This document shows, in pieces, positions 1 through 8,494 of a stretch of 64,000 bases of DNA. The stretch's first letter is position 1. Each line of letters opens with the position of its first letter. The notes below the pieces were generated by a model. That model searched no databases. It was given only the letters and a program-made list of their open reading frames with translations, and was not told where the DNA came from. Source of the DNA: JACMLD01 sp044223995. Its GTDB lineage: Bacteria > Bacteroidota > Bacteroidia > Chitinophagales > Chitinophagaceae. A program made the translations under genes and the position numbers. Where the stretch lies: positions 558,001-622,000 of the forward strand of contig JBGALE010000001.1 in the NCBI GenBank assembly GCA_044223995.1. Reading direction: 5' to 3'.

Positions 1-490
1 CGTTGGCAGGCGCTGGTATTTCGGTAATCGCTTCATGTAAATCGGGGTTGAATTCCTGCTGGCGGCTATCCATCACTTTCAACCCTCTTGACTGAAGCGT
101 GTTGCGCATTTTGTTAAATACCAGCATTACCCCTTCCTTGATTGTTTTCAGATCGTCGCTGGTTTCCAGTTGCTTTTGTGCGCGATCACAGTCGTCCAAT
201 ACATCCAGCATGGAGGTAATCACATCCTTCCCCGCGGTTTGTATCAATTCCAGTCTTTCTTTTGCGTTTCTTTTCCTGAAATTATCGAATTCAGCAGCCT
301 GGCGTATGTACTTATCCTTCCATTCCCCCGCTTCCTGGCGTAGCTTTTCCAGTTCTGCTGCATCCCCTACCGGATTGCTCAGGTGAGTGGTACCCCGCAC
401 TTCTGAATCCGCGTTGATATCCATTGAAATTCCCTCATCATTGGCAGTTTCCTGTTCGCCAACTGAATTTTTTACATCTTTTTCTTCCAT
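1..490 (-). CDS. grpE: GrpE nucleotide exchange factor (3' end cut by window edge)
   Basis: GrpE releases ADP from the DnaK chaperone in the cytoplasm. The gene reads leftward from an ATG at 488-490 and runs off the window, so at least 163 codons are present. The first 45 or so residues are acidic and unstructured, as usual in GrpE. Next comes the long helical segment with the family-typical AEFDNFRKRNAKER and VLDDCDRA, then the entry to the beta domain (FNPDLHEAI). A promoter of the Bacteroidota type ends about 19 bases before the start codon. dnaJ commonly follows grpE in this phylum and may lie just outside the window; that is inference. Confidence 0.95.
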   Translation of the reverse strand, partial: MEEKDVKNSVGEQETANDEGISMDINADSEVRGTTHLSNPVGDAAELEKLRQEAGEWKDKYIRQAAEFDNFRKRNAKERLELIQTAGKDVITSMLDVLDDCDRAQKQLETSDDLKTIKEGVMLVFNKMRNTLQSRGLKVMDSRQQEFNPDLHEAITEIPAPAN

Positions 491-508
491 ATTCTTACAA
501 ATTGACAG

Positions 509-539
509 CGAAGGTAAGGGAGTCAAGAATATTGCCAAT
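509..539 (-). promoter_or_regulatory. Promoter of grpE
   Basis: Read on the minus strand, ATTG (536-539) is followed by exactly 19 bases and then TACCTTCG (509-516). This fits the Bacteroidota primary-sigma pattern TTTG, 19 bases, TAnnTTTG, with one mismatch in each element. The predicted transcript start would be near 502, giving a leader of about 12 bases. Confidence 0.55.
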
Positions 540-567
540 CCATCCCCGAAAGACAAATTGTCCGAAG

Positions 568-588
568 CTGTAAAAGCCTGTTTTACAG
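568..588. repeat. Inverted repeat upstream of the grpE promoter
   Basis: Arms CTGTAAAA (568-575) and TTTTACAG (581-588) are perfect complements around a 5-base spacer. The repeat lies about 30 bases upstream of the -33 element of grpE and upstream of the divergent methyltransferase promoter. It is not the CIRCE element. It could be an operator or a short hairpin. Confidence 0.4.
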
Positions 589-610
589 GAATATTCCTCC
601 CTCCGTTAAG

Positions 611-640
611 TTGGAAAGGGCCCGGCTTGCCGTAAATTGC
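611..640 (+). promoter_or_regulatory. Possible promoter of the RlmI-like gene
   Basis: TTG (611-613), 19 bases, then TAAATTGC (633-640) approximates the Bacteroidota promoter pattern with the correct spacing. The -7 element has mismatches in its second half. The start codon follows 18 bases later. Confidence 0.35.
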
Positions 641-658
641 AGCCCTAATTGAAAACAG

Positions 659-1831
659 ATGACAAAGGCCTTTTTGAAGAAGAAAATCAGCAGGAGAATT
701 GAGAATGGGCATCCATGGATATTTTCGAATGAAACTGCCCTAATCGATGGCCCCGTAAATGGTGGCGACATTGTGGATGTTTTCACGCACGATAAAAAAT
801 TTGTAGGAAGGGGTTATATTAATCCAAAATCGCAAATCATCATCCGAATTCTTACCAGGGACAGGAATGAACAAATAGATGAGCGCTTCTTTTTTAACCG
901 TATTAAAAAAGCATGGGAATATAAACGACAGTTGGGATATGCGGAAAACTGCCGGCTGATATTTGGAGAAGCAGATTTCCTGCCGGCATTAATAATCGAT
1001 AAGTTCAACGACTATTTCGTACTGCAAACATTGGCATTGGGTATTGATAACTGGAAGCCCGCTATTGTACGGGCATTGGAACAATTGTTCTCGCCTAAAG
1101 GTATATACGAAAGAAATGATGTGCCTGTAAGGGAGCTCGAAGGTCTTCCACAGCAAAAGGGCTTCTTATCGGCACCTTTTAATACAAATATCATCATTCG
1201 TGAAAATGGTTTACAATTTCATGTCGATATAGAGAATGGTCAGAAGACCGGGTATTTTCTTGATCAGCAGGATAACAGGCGCGCCATACAGCATATTGTG
1301 AAAGGGGCTGACGTGCTGGGTGCATTTACTTATACAGGTACCTTCGAAATACATGCAGCACATTACGGAGCAAAATCTGTATTTGGAATTGATATATCAG
1401 ACAATGCGGTAGCACAGGCCAATAAAAATGCAGCATTAAATCAGTTAGACGCCATTTGCCGTTTTGAAGCCATGAACGCGTTTGACGTATTGAAGCAATG
1501 GGTGAAGGATGGCAGGCAATGGGATGTCGTGATGCTTGATCCACCGGCGTTTACTAAGAGCCGTGAAAATATACAGAAAGCAATCACAGGATATAAGGAA
1601 ATCAACCTGAGAGGGATGAAGCTGGTGAAGCCTGGTGGGTTCCTGGTAACTTCTTCCTGTACCAACCTGGTGCAGCCGGAATTATTCCTGGAGATCATAG
1701 AAATGGCGGCGAAGGATGCCAAACGAAAGTTGAGGCAGGTCACTTACCAAACACAATCATCGGATCACCCAATTATATGGGGAATGGAAAATACACATTA
1801 CCTCAAATTCCTTATCGTACAGGTAATTTAA
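659..1831 (+). CDS. Class I SAM-dependent rRNA methyltransferase, RlmI/RlmK-like
   Basis: Predicted 390-residue cytoplasmic methyltransferase of the RlmI family, which makes m5C1962 in 23S rRNA in E. coli. A PUA-type RNA-binding domain fills the first 75 or so residues (GHPWIFSNE near the start). A linker domain follows, then a Rossmann SAM-binding fold with motif LGAFTYTGTF near residue 220. The active-site region is VVMLDPPAFTKS near 290, and a downstream SSCTN segment near 332 carries a cysteine. Length matches the family (about 390-400). It is transcribed divergently from grpE. The exact target base cannot be read from sequence. Confidence 0.88.
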   Translation: MTKAFLKKKISRRIENGHPWIFSNETALIDGPVNGGDIVDVFTHDKKFVGRGYINPKSQIIIRILTRDRNEQIDERFFFNRIKKAWEYKRQLGYAENCRLIFGEADFLPALIIDKFNDYFVLQTLALGIDNWKPAIVRALEQLFSPKGIYERNDVPVRELEGLPQQKGFLSAPFNTNIIIRENGLQFHVDIENGQKTGYFLDQQDNRRAIQHIVKGADVLGAFTYTGTFEIHAAHYGAKSVFGIDISDNAVAQANKNAALNQLDAICRFEAMNAFDVLKQWVKDGRQWDVVMLDPPAFTKSRENIQKAITGYKEINLRGMKLVKPGGFLVTSSCTNLVQPELFLEIIEMAAKDAKRKLRQVTYQTQSSDHPIIWGMENTHYLKFLIVQVI

Positions 1832-1847
1832 AAAAGATGGAATACGA

Positions 1848-2186
1848 TTAATGGGAAACCTGGAATTTACCGGATTCAATTATTTTACCGGTTTTATCCT
1901 TTAACTGGAAGATATAAATCCCGCGGTAAAAATCAGTTACGTTGACAACGGTTCGTGGTGTAATAGAAGAAAGTTCAAATACTTTTTTGCCCGGAAAATT
2001 GAATATCTGGAATGAATAAGATTTGTCGTATGACGGATCGAAATCGAAAGTAATTTGAGAAACAGCGGGGTTGGGGTAAAATTTTGTTACGCGCACAGTG
2101 GATTGGTCAATAGAAGTGTTGCGGACCTGGCTTTTCCCTTGTGCAGATATTAATAGAATAATGGATAGTATGTAAAAAATCCTCAT
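1848..2186 (-). CDS. Small secreted protein with T9SS type A sorting domain
   Basis: A 112-residue protein that starts at MRIFYILSI with a clear signal peptide ending near AQGKS. Almost all of the mature protein is a type IX secretion C-terminal sorting domain: FYPNPAVSQITF, then beta-strand segments ending in GIYIFQLKDKTGKIIESGKF. A cargo domain is essentially absent, so it is a bare sorting domain or a very small secreted protein. The start at 2186 was preferred over an upstream TTG at 2231 because the signal peptide begins there. It is convergent with the methyltransferase gene. Confidence 0.75.
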   Translation of the reverse strand: MRIFYILSIILLISAQGKSQVRNTSIDQSTVRVTKFYPNPAVSQITFDFDPSYDKSYSFQIFNFPGKKVFELSSITPRTVVNVTDFYRGIYIFQLKDKTGKIIESGKFQVSH

Positions 2187-2312
2187 AGGCGATATTCTAC
2201 ATTTAGTATTCAAGATAAACCCTTTTAACAAAACTACAAACCTTTTTGGTCAAAAAAATTACCCTTAGCCGGGTATTCCCCGGGGGAAGGGTAATTGGCT
2301 CATTTTTAACGC

Positions 2313-2783
2313 TTAATTAAGACGGTCCAGGGTGGCATTAATGGCTTCAAAATTGGGTAGATCGCCTGCGTTCTCCAATACCTCGGCATATTGCACAACT
2401 CCTTCTTTATCAATTACAAATGCCGCACGTTTTGAAACGCCTTTCATCCAGCCATTAAATTCATCATATATAGCATCATAAGCGGCAGAAGCCTCTTTGT
2501 TGAAATCGCTGAGCAAGGGGAAATTCAGGGCCTGTTCTTCTTTGAACTTTTTAAGGGTAGGCAGTGCGTCAACAGAGATTCCAAACACCTTTGCATGGGC
2601 ATTGTTGTACCAGGCTATATTATCGCGCATACTGCAAAGTTCTTTGGTACATACGCTGGTAAATGCCAGCGGGAAAAACAAAAGCAATACATTATTGCCT
2701 TTTTGTTCCTGTAATACAATTTTATTTTTATCGGTATCAAACAATGTAAAATCCGGTGCTTTTTGTCCTGCTTCAATTTTCAT
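2313..2783 (-). CDS. Peroxiredoxin, BCP/AhpE-like
   Basis: Thiol peroxidase of 156 residues, predicted cytoplasmic, reducing hydrogen peroxide and organic peroxides. The AhpC/TSA fold is clear: APDFTLFD near residue 9 and the active-site stretch FFPLAFTSVCTKELC. The peroxidatic cysteine is residue 45, and a second cysteine at 50 matches the C45/C50 pair of E. coli BCP. The start at 2783 (MKIEAGQKAP) fits the family. An in-frame upstream extension to 3041 has no family match and would overlap the PorP gene. The -33/-7 elements of its promoter are not obvious. Confidence 0.9.
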   Translation of the reverse strand: MKIEAGQKAPDFTLFDTDKNKIVLQEQKGNNVLLLFFPLAFTSVCTKELCSMRDNIAWYNNAHAKVFGISVDALPTLKKFKEEQALNFPLLSDFNKEASAAYDAIYDEFNGWMKGVSKRAAFVIDKEGVVQYAEVLENAGDLPNFEAINATLDRLN

Positions 2784-2895
2784 TTTTAAGAATATTATTT
2801 GTGCAAATGTAAGACCTGTTCCCACAGATAAAAATATTGTTGAATGGACAGCACTTGGTTTAAAAAGAGGAATAGCCAGAAGTGATATTGTTACC

Positions 2896-2926
2896 AAATA
2901 AAAAACCGGGGCATGGCCCAGGCTTT
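2896..2926 (-). terminator. Terminator after the PKD-PorP operon
   Basis: On the minus strand, an AAAGCC arm pairs with GGTTTT around an inner GGGC/GCCC stem with one mismatch, followed by a T-rich run. It lies about 60 bases past the PorP stop codon. Confidence 0.6.
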
Positions 2927-2982
2927 CTATTTTTTGAGATTTTCGGCGAGGTAAGCGATCGTCTCGGGTATAGGGTACGATA

Positions 2983-4029
2983 TTAAAAACGAGGACACAA
3001 AACTTTATCTCTTGTGGTATTATACCTGTCGAGAAAACCAATATAAGATACGCTCAGTTCAACACCCCCTCTTCCCTGGCTCACTGTTTTCAACTGTGAA
3101 ACATTTACGTCATAACTCAGCGCAACGGAAAATGGATTGTAATCGATTTTTATGACGGGGATCAATGCGTCTTTCCACCTGATAAATGCACCACCATGCA
3201 GCGTATATAAAGGTGCATCCGGTTCACCGATTTTTACTGAATACAATGCACCCGCGATCGTTTCATTAAAGGAACCCTGCTGTGAATAATCTGCCTGTAA
3301 AGTGAAATACGTGTATTCATCGATGTTAAATTTCAATCCCCCCGATAATACATATTTGGGATTTAATGCTACGCCGGCATTCCTGTAAAAAGAATTTCGC
3401 GGACGGTTAAAATGATGATACGCTGCGCCGATAAAATATGTATTGGCCATATCTGGTCCGAATGCTGAGTTAAAGCTCACGCCAAAGGAACCATCGAAAT
3501 AACTGTATTTCGGGGAAGCAAAGGTTTCTCCGTCTGCCAGTGCAGGGTTATAAGCAACACCATCAAACTGTGCATTGGTCGTTACTTTTGACCGGTCAAT
3601 AGTTTTGCCAACCAGCCCGCCCATAAAACCAAATGACAGGTAAGTCGTTTTATTTCCATTCAAAGATTTATGATAATTCAGTGCAGGCATTACCTGTGTG
3701 GTAGTCAACCCTACAGTACCTGCTTTATCGTACAGCATTTGTATACCAAGGGTGAGAAAATCATCTCCTTTTCCAACAGGTGCTTTGTATTCGGCATTGA
3801 GTGAACCGCTTTTATAAGCATTGGTAAAACTATTCCACTGATCGCGGTATACCATCTGCACTCTTACGTCGCCAGTAAAAATGCCAGCCAATGATGGGTT
3901 TCTTAAAAGGGGTGCTTCAAAGAATTGCGAAAAATGCAGGTCTTGCGCAGTAAGGGATACGTTTGTGGCAAGTAATAATATAACAACGGCGGCGCCAGCC
4001 CGAAGCTTCTTCCGCTGAAGGATTTTCAT
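2983..4029 (-). CDS. PorP/SprF family type IX secretion membrane protein
   Basis: Predicted outer-membrane beta-barrel of 348 residues. A signal peptide (MKILQRKKL then AAVVILLLATNVSLTAQ) is followed by the PorP/SprF hallmark DLHFSQFFEAPLLRNPSLAG and a YRDQW segment. In Flavobacterium, SprF-type proteins are needed to secrete the partner adhesin carrying a gliding-type C-terminal domain. Here the gene directly follows two such adhesins on the same strand, so a dedicated partner role is likely. An ATG at 4065 (12 residues earlier, 3 bases after the upstream stop codon) is the alternative start; 4029 gives the more normal signal peptide. Confidence 0.88.
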   Translation of the reverse strand: MKILQRKKLRAGAAVVILLLATNVSLTAQDLHFSQFFEAPLLRNPSLAGIFTGDVRVQMVYRDQWNSFTNAYKSGSLNAEYKAPVGKGDDFLTLGIQMLYDKAGTVGLTTTQVMPALNYHKSLNGNKTTYLSFGFMGGLVGKTIDRSKVTTNAQFDGVAYNPALADGETFASPKYSYFDGSFGVSFNSAFGPDMANTYFIGAAYHHFNRPRNSFYRNAGVALNPKYVLSGGLKFNIDEYTYFTLQADYSQQGSFNETIAGALYSVKIGEPDAPLYTLHGGAFIRWKDALIPVIKIDYNPFSVALSYDVNVSQLKTVSQGRGGVELSVSYIGFLDRYNTTRDKVLCPRF

Positions 4030-4068
4030 TCCATTGGATTTTATCGTACACAAATAACCTTTCATTGC

Positions 4069-7000
4069 TTACCTGATTAGAGTAACGTTTCCTTTGTAAC
4101 TAATGATGGTTGCATTTTCACAAATTATGTCAATCACATATACATATGTATCCGAACCTGCGGGTTTACCCTTATACGTTCCATCCCATCCTGACGATGC
4201 ATCATTGGAAGGGAAATTCCTTTTTTCAAAAACCATTTCACCCCACCGGTTGAAAATGCGTAATGCCTGTATCCTGTCAATGCCTGTTCCCCTTGGATAG
4301 AATATGTCGTTTGCGCCATCGCCATTCGGCGAGAAGGTATTGGGTATAAAGAAGTTTTTATTATTACAGAGGACAATAAGGGTAACATCCCTGCTGCTTA
4401 TACAGCCCTTGTCGTCCATCACCACCACTTTATACTTGGTCGTAAACTTAGGGTTTGCAAACGGGTTGGGACAGTCTGTACAGCTAAGGTTCAGCGGAGG
4501 TGTCCAGTTATAAGAAACTACATTTGGGCTATAGGTTAGTGGAATAGTAATACCACTGCCTACAATGAATGAAGTATCACCTGCAATCGTTATTACCGGC
4601 AAAGCATTCACGACTTTATTCACCGAAATGGTGTCTTTACAACCAAGGCTGTTGCTAGCTTCCAGCCGAACCAGGTAATTCCCTGGTGTAGCATATCTGA
4701 CAGAGGGGTTTTGAAGTGCGGAAGTTTGTCCGTCACCAAAATCCCATTTCCAGGTAATGGCAGTATCGGGCGTGACAAGGGTGCCCTGGAAATTTACCAG
4801 GGTCGTAGCGCACAGTGTGTCACTGCTACTGATTAAGGGATGTGGTGTGGCCAGAACACGAATAGTATCCTGGGAACTGTTGACGCATCCGGCCTGCGTG
4901 GTTACAGTCAATTTTGGCGTATAAAACCCTGGCCGGCTGTAAAAATTAAATGCATCTTTTGTATTGGCAGTATTGCCATCACCAAAATCCCAAAGCTGAT
5001 TCACCACAGGGTCATTGGCTATGGTAAAATTGGTAAAGAATACAGTACCACTGTCACAAAATGCCTTCCTGTCTTTCGCAAATATTGGTAATGCACCGAG
5101 AACATTAATTTTATACGGTCCGTTTAATGTAACCTGGCATGCCTGGCTGTCGACCAGCATTATAGACGGTAAATAATAACTGGGTATGCTGTAAAAATGT
5201 TGGGGCTTCAGGTTTTGTGAAGAATCCAATGTACCATCTCCATAGAAAAAATAAAAGCGTGTAGAAGATGGAATCTTCAAATCAAAATTCATTAAAATCG
5301 AATTACATACTGTCGTATCCGGATAACCAATTGTTGTTTGCAATGCCGGATTGTATACATTTACCACATGACTTACGGAATCAATACAACCTCCATAGCC
5401 GGTTGCATATAATTTAACAGTAAAACTTCCATAATCGTTATAAAAGTGGCTGGGGTTGAGCAATACAGAAGTTCCCCCGTCACCAAAATCCCAGGCCAAA
5501 GACTCATAATCCTTTGCTTTCGAGAAGAACGATGTGACCAGCGGCGGGCAAATAGTTGTAGAATCCTTGACGTCAAATGCAGGTTTTGGATACACTACTT
5601 TTATATAATTCAATCTTGTAATCGAATCAGCACAGCCAACGGTATCCTTCACAACCAGTTTTATCGTATAGGAAGTATCTTTTTTGGCATATTGATAAAC
5701 CGGGTTTTGCAGGTTTGAGGTACCGCCATCTCCAAAATACCACTGATAGGTGTAACTGCTGTTTTTATCGTAGGATGAGTCAGTAAACTGAAGTGATAGG
5801 TTCGGACAGGTTGTGGTTCGTTCGGCACTGAAGAAAGCTTTCACACGGTTCACCCGTACCGCCAGCGGTTTTGACAATGTATCTGTACAACCAACAGTAT
5901 CCTGCACAATAAGTTTTATGTTATAGGTACCAGTGTCTGTATAGGAATGATTGAAAGGAGGAGTGGAAAAATTCTGGATGGTACCATCCCCGAAATTCCA
6001 TGTCCATCTCTTTATACCACCATTTGGAATGGATGCATCCTGGAAAACAACCGGGCTGTTCAGGCATCCGCCATTGTTCTGAACATTAAAGAGGGCTTTA
6101 GGCCCAACGATATTGATTGTTTTTGTGGTGGAGCTGATACAGCCATTAATATCGGTTACCGTTAAGGTAATAATATAGCTTCCAAAATTCGCGAAGGCCG
6201 TATCGAATTTTGCCGTATTTGTTCCGGCATTCAATCCATTAACGCTCCAGACGTAGGTTTTTACCAGTGAATTTGTATTGGTGGATGTGACATGTATGCT
6301 ATCACGCTGGCAGGCATTTAACCTGTTGGCCGAAAAACTCGCGGGTTCATTAAATAGCGTAATATTTTTTGTTACGGTGTCTGTACAAAGAGCTCCGTAA
6401 ACGATCAACTGTACTGAATATGTTTTTGGCAGAATGTTAGGATAAGTGACGACATTATTCGGTAATGTTGAATTCGGTATAGATGGATCGCCAAATTTCC
6501 AGAGGTAAGTCAGCGGCCCATTGTTTTTAGACTTGTCAGTAAACGTTACCTGCAACCTGTTACTACAATCGACTGAATCAGTAAATGCTGCAACTGGCGG
6601 GGATGACAATACAAAATTATTTTTTGTTAAAGAAGTGGCGCAACCATTATTAATAACTGTCAGTGTAACGGAATAAAACCCGGTATCACTGTACTTGTGA
6701 AAAGGATTTTGTAATTGTGAAGTATCTCCATCACCAAAATCCCAAACCCATCCAGTACCTGCAGGTGCCGAAAGGTTTGTAAACGTAACACCAGATGAGT
6801 TACAAGCGACCCCTGCACTTTTGCTAAAATCTACAATAACAGAACTACCCACTTTTAGCTGCCCGGGATAAGTTTTAGTAACCGTACAACCTCCATTGGT
6901 AGTAATGGTAAGTGTCACAGTATAGGAGCCAAGGGCAGTATAAGTATGGGTCGGATTGGCCAGGGTGCTGGTAAATCCATCACCAAAGTCCCACGCATAA

Positions 7001-8397
7001 CTGGCCACACCGTCCGAACTGTTTATCTGGACTACAGGGGTGTATGTAAAGTTGGGACCACAGCCTCCGGTCGGCAAATTGGTGATATTAACTGTCGGGG
7101 TGGAGATATCAATGAAGCCTGTTTTGGTCAATGTATTTTGACAGCCCTTACTATCGGTGATGGTTAGTGTTACATCATATGTCCCGTTTGCTGTATAGGT
7201 ATGCGTTGGGTTTTTCAAATTGGATGTTGGAGATCCATCTCCGAAATTCCAGGTCCAGGCAACTGCATCGGGCGAAGTATCCTGAAAATTTGTTATAGTC
7301 GGAAGTGTACAGGTACCAGTTTTATTTGCAGTGAAATTCACCACTGGATCACCAAATACTTTTATGTTCTTGCTGATGGAGTCGGTACAATTACTATATG
7401 TTGCAAATAGTTTTACTGTATAGATTCCCGGTGCATTGTATGCCTTGGATGGATTGGCCTGTGTAGCTTGCGTACCATCACCAAAATCCCATAATGTGCT
7501 TAAAGGGGAAGGTGATGATGTATTTTGAAAAGTGACAGGAGAATTAAGACAAGTACTGTCTGGAGCGAGGAAAGCAGTATTTTTTGCAGCAAATGTGACG
7601 GTTTTTTGTATGCTATCCCGACAGCCAAGTGAGCTTTGTGCATTTAACTTAATGGTATATGCGCCGGCTGTATTATAGGTTGTTGAAGGGTCAGTGAGGG
7701 TAGATGTGGTAGCATTGCCAAAATCCCAATTGTAACTCAGCGTACCCGGGCCACTGGTTTGATTGGTAAAGTCTACCAAAAATGGAGGACGGCAAGTCTG
7801 CGGTTCTGAGTTTACGAAATCGACTTTGAGGCCCGACACAACTCTCAGGTACCGGTTGGCACCAGTGCCACCAATACAACCAGTACTGCTGGTAATGGTT
7901 AGGAATACATCGTAGTAACCAGGCGTAGTAAATAGTTTGGAAACATTTTGTGTATTATAAGTAGTTCCATCACTAAATGTCCATTTCCAGGCTACAATCG
8001 TTCCTGCACTGTCTGTGGAATTGTCGAAGAAATCTACTACAGAAGGGGCACATGCGAGGGTTGTACTTGATCGGATACTGGCCTGCGGTGAGGGATTAAC
8101 AGTTATATAGTTGAATTTTGTGATCCCATCTACACCATCACTGTTTTTTACCACAAGGGTGACTGTATAAACACCAGGGGTGCTATAAACAACAACAGGG
8201 TTCTGCTGGTTGGATAATTGACCATTTCCAAAATCCCAGTTCCAGAACTTAGGGTTCCCGGTGGACTGATCTGTAAACGTGACTGTAAGCGGTGAACAAC
8301 CTGAATACACGTTCGCATTGAAATTAGCAACGGGCGGTTGAGCCTTCGTAAAAGACGAAATGATCAGGCAAAATAAGAGGGATAAAGCTAGTCTCAA
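4069..8397 (-). CDS. Giant PKD-repeat adhesin with gliding motility-type C-terminal domain
   Basis: A 1442-residue surface protein. A signal peptide (MRLALSLLFCLIISSFTKAQ) is followed by about fifteen PKD-type beta-sandwich modules marked by WDFGDG-like turns, for example WNWDFGNG, YAWDFGDG, WVWDFGDG and WKWDFGDG. Most modules carry one cysteine near their start and one near their end (GC-D-S/T), which suggests one disulfide per module. The end holds a short Ig-like module and the T9SS type B (gliding motility-associated) domain NTFSPNGDGANDIFYPRG through VTLIR. It is the middle gene of a three-gene operon, 97 bases after its paralogue and just before PorP/SprF. The role is inferred as an SprB-like adhesin or surface filament. 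Confidence 0.9.
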   Translation of the reverse strand: MRLALSLLFCLIISSFTKAQPPVANFNANVYSGCSPLTVTFTDQSTGNPKFWNWDFGNGQLSNQQNPVVVYSTPGVYTVTLVVKNSDGVDGITKFNYITVNPSPQASIRSSTTLACAPSVVDFFDNSTDSAGTIVAWKWTFSDGTTYNTQNVSKLFTTPGYYDVFLTITSSTGCIGGTGANRYLRVVSGLKVDFVNSEPQTCRPPFLVDFTNQTSGPGTLSYNWDFGNATTSTLTDPSTTYNTAGAYTIKLNAQSSLGCRDSIQKTVTFAAKNTAFLAPDSTCLNSPVTFQNTSSPSPLSTLWDFGDGTQATQANPSKAYNAPGIYTVKLFATYSNCTDSISKNIKVFGDPVVNFTANKTGTCTLPTITNFQDTSPDAVAWTWNFGDGSPTSNLKNPTHTYTANGTYDVTLTITDSKGCQNTLTKTGFIDISTPTVNITNLPTGGCGPNFTYTPVVQINSSDGVASYAWDFGDGFTSTLANPTHTYTALGSYTVTLTITTNGGCTVTKTYPGQLKVGSSVIVDFSKSAGVACNSSGVTFTNLSAPAGTGWVWDFGDGDTSQLQNPFHKYSDTGFYSVTLTVINNGCATSLTKNNFVLSSPPVAAFTDSVDCSNRLQVTFTDKSKNNGPLTYLWKFGDPSIPNSTLPNNVVTYPNILPKTYSVQLIVYGALCTDTVTKNITLFNEPASFSANRLNACQRDSIHVTSTNTNSLVKTYVWSVNGLNAGTNTAKFDTAFANFGSYIITLTVTDINGCISSTTKTINIVGPKALFNVQNNGGCLNSPVVFQDASIPNGGIKRWTWNFGDGTIQNFSTPPFNHSYTDTGTYNIKLIVQDTVGCTDTLSKPLAVRVNRVKAFFSAERTTTCPNLSLQFTDSSYDKNSSYTYQWYFGDGGTSNLQNPVYQYAKKDTSYTIKLVVKDTVGCADSITRLNYIKVVYPKPAFDVKDSTTICPPLVTSFFSKAKDYESLAWDFGDGGTSVLLNPSHFYNDYGSFTVKLYATGYGGCIDSVSHVVNVYNPALQTTIGYPDTTVCNSILMNFDLKIPSSTRFYFFYGDGTLDSSQNLKPQHFYSIPSYYLPSIMLVDSQACQVTLNGPYKINVLGALPIFAKDRKAFCDSGTVFFTNFTIANDPVVNQLWDFGDGNTANTKDAFNFYSRPGFYTPKLTVTTQAGCVNSSQDTIRVLATPHPLISSSDTLCATTLVNFQGTLVTPDTAITWKWDFGDGQTSALQNPSVRYATPGNYLVRLEASNSLGCKDTISVNKVVNALPVITIAGDTSFIVGSGITIPLTYSPNVVSYNWTPPLNLSCTDCPNPFANPKFTTKYKVVVMDDKGCISSRDVTLIVLCNNKNFFIPNTFSPNGDGANDIFYPRGTGIDRIQALRIFNRWGEMVFEKRNFPSNDASSGWDGTYKGKPAGSDTYVYVIDIICENATIISYKGNVTLIR

Positions 8398-8494
8398 TGT
8401 GGCCTCGTTTTATAGGTTGTCAGATTTCTGCTCAAAATATGACTTCAAGGGCTAATTAAAAAAATTATTAATGCGGTTTTCAATGGACTATTTT

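Noticed and set aside
2784..3041. N-terminal extension of the peroxiredoxin to 242 residues
   Set aside because: The added 86 residues match no peroxiredoxin, overlap the PorP gene end and the terminator, and the family start MKIEAGQKAP is at 2783.
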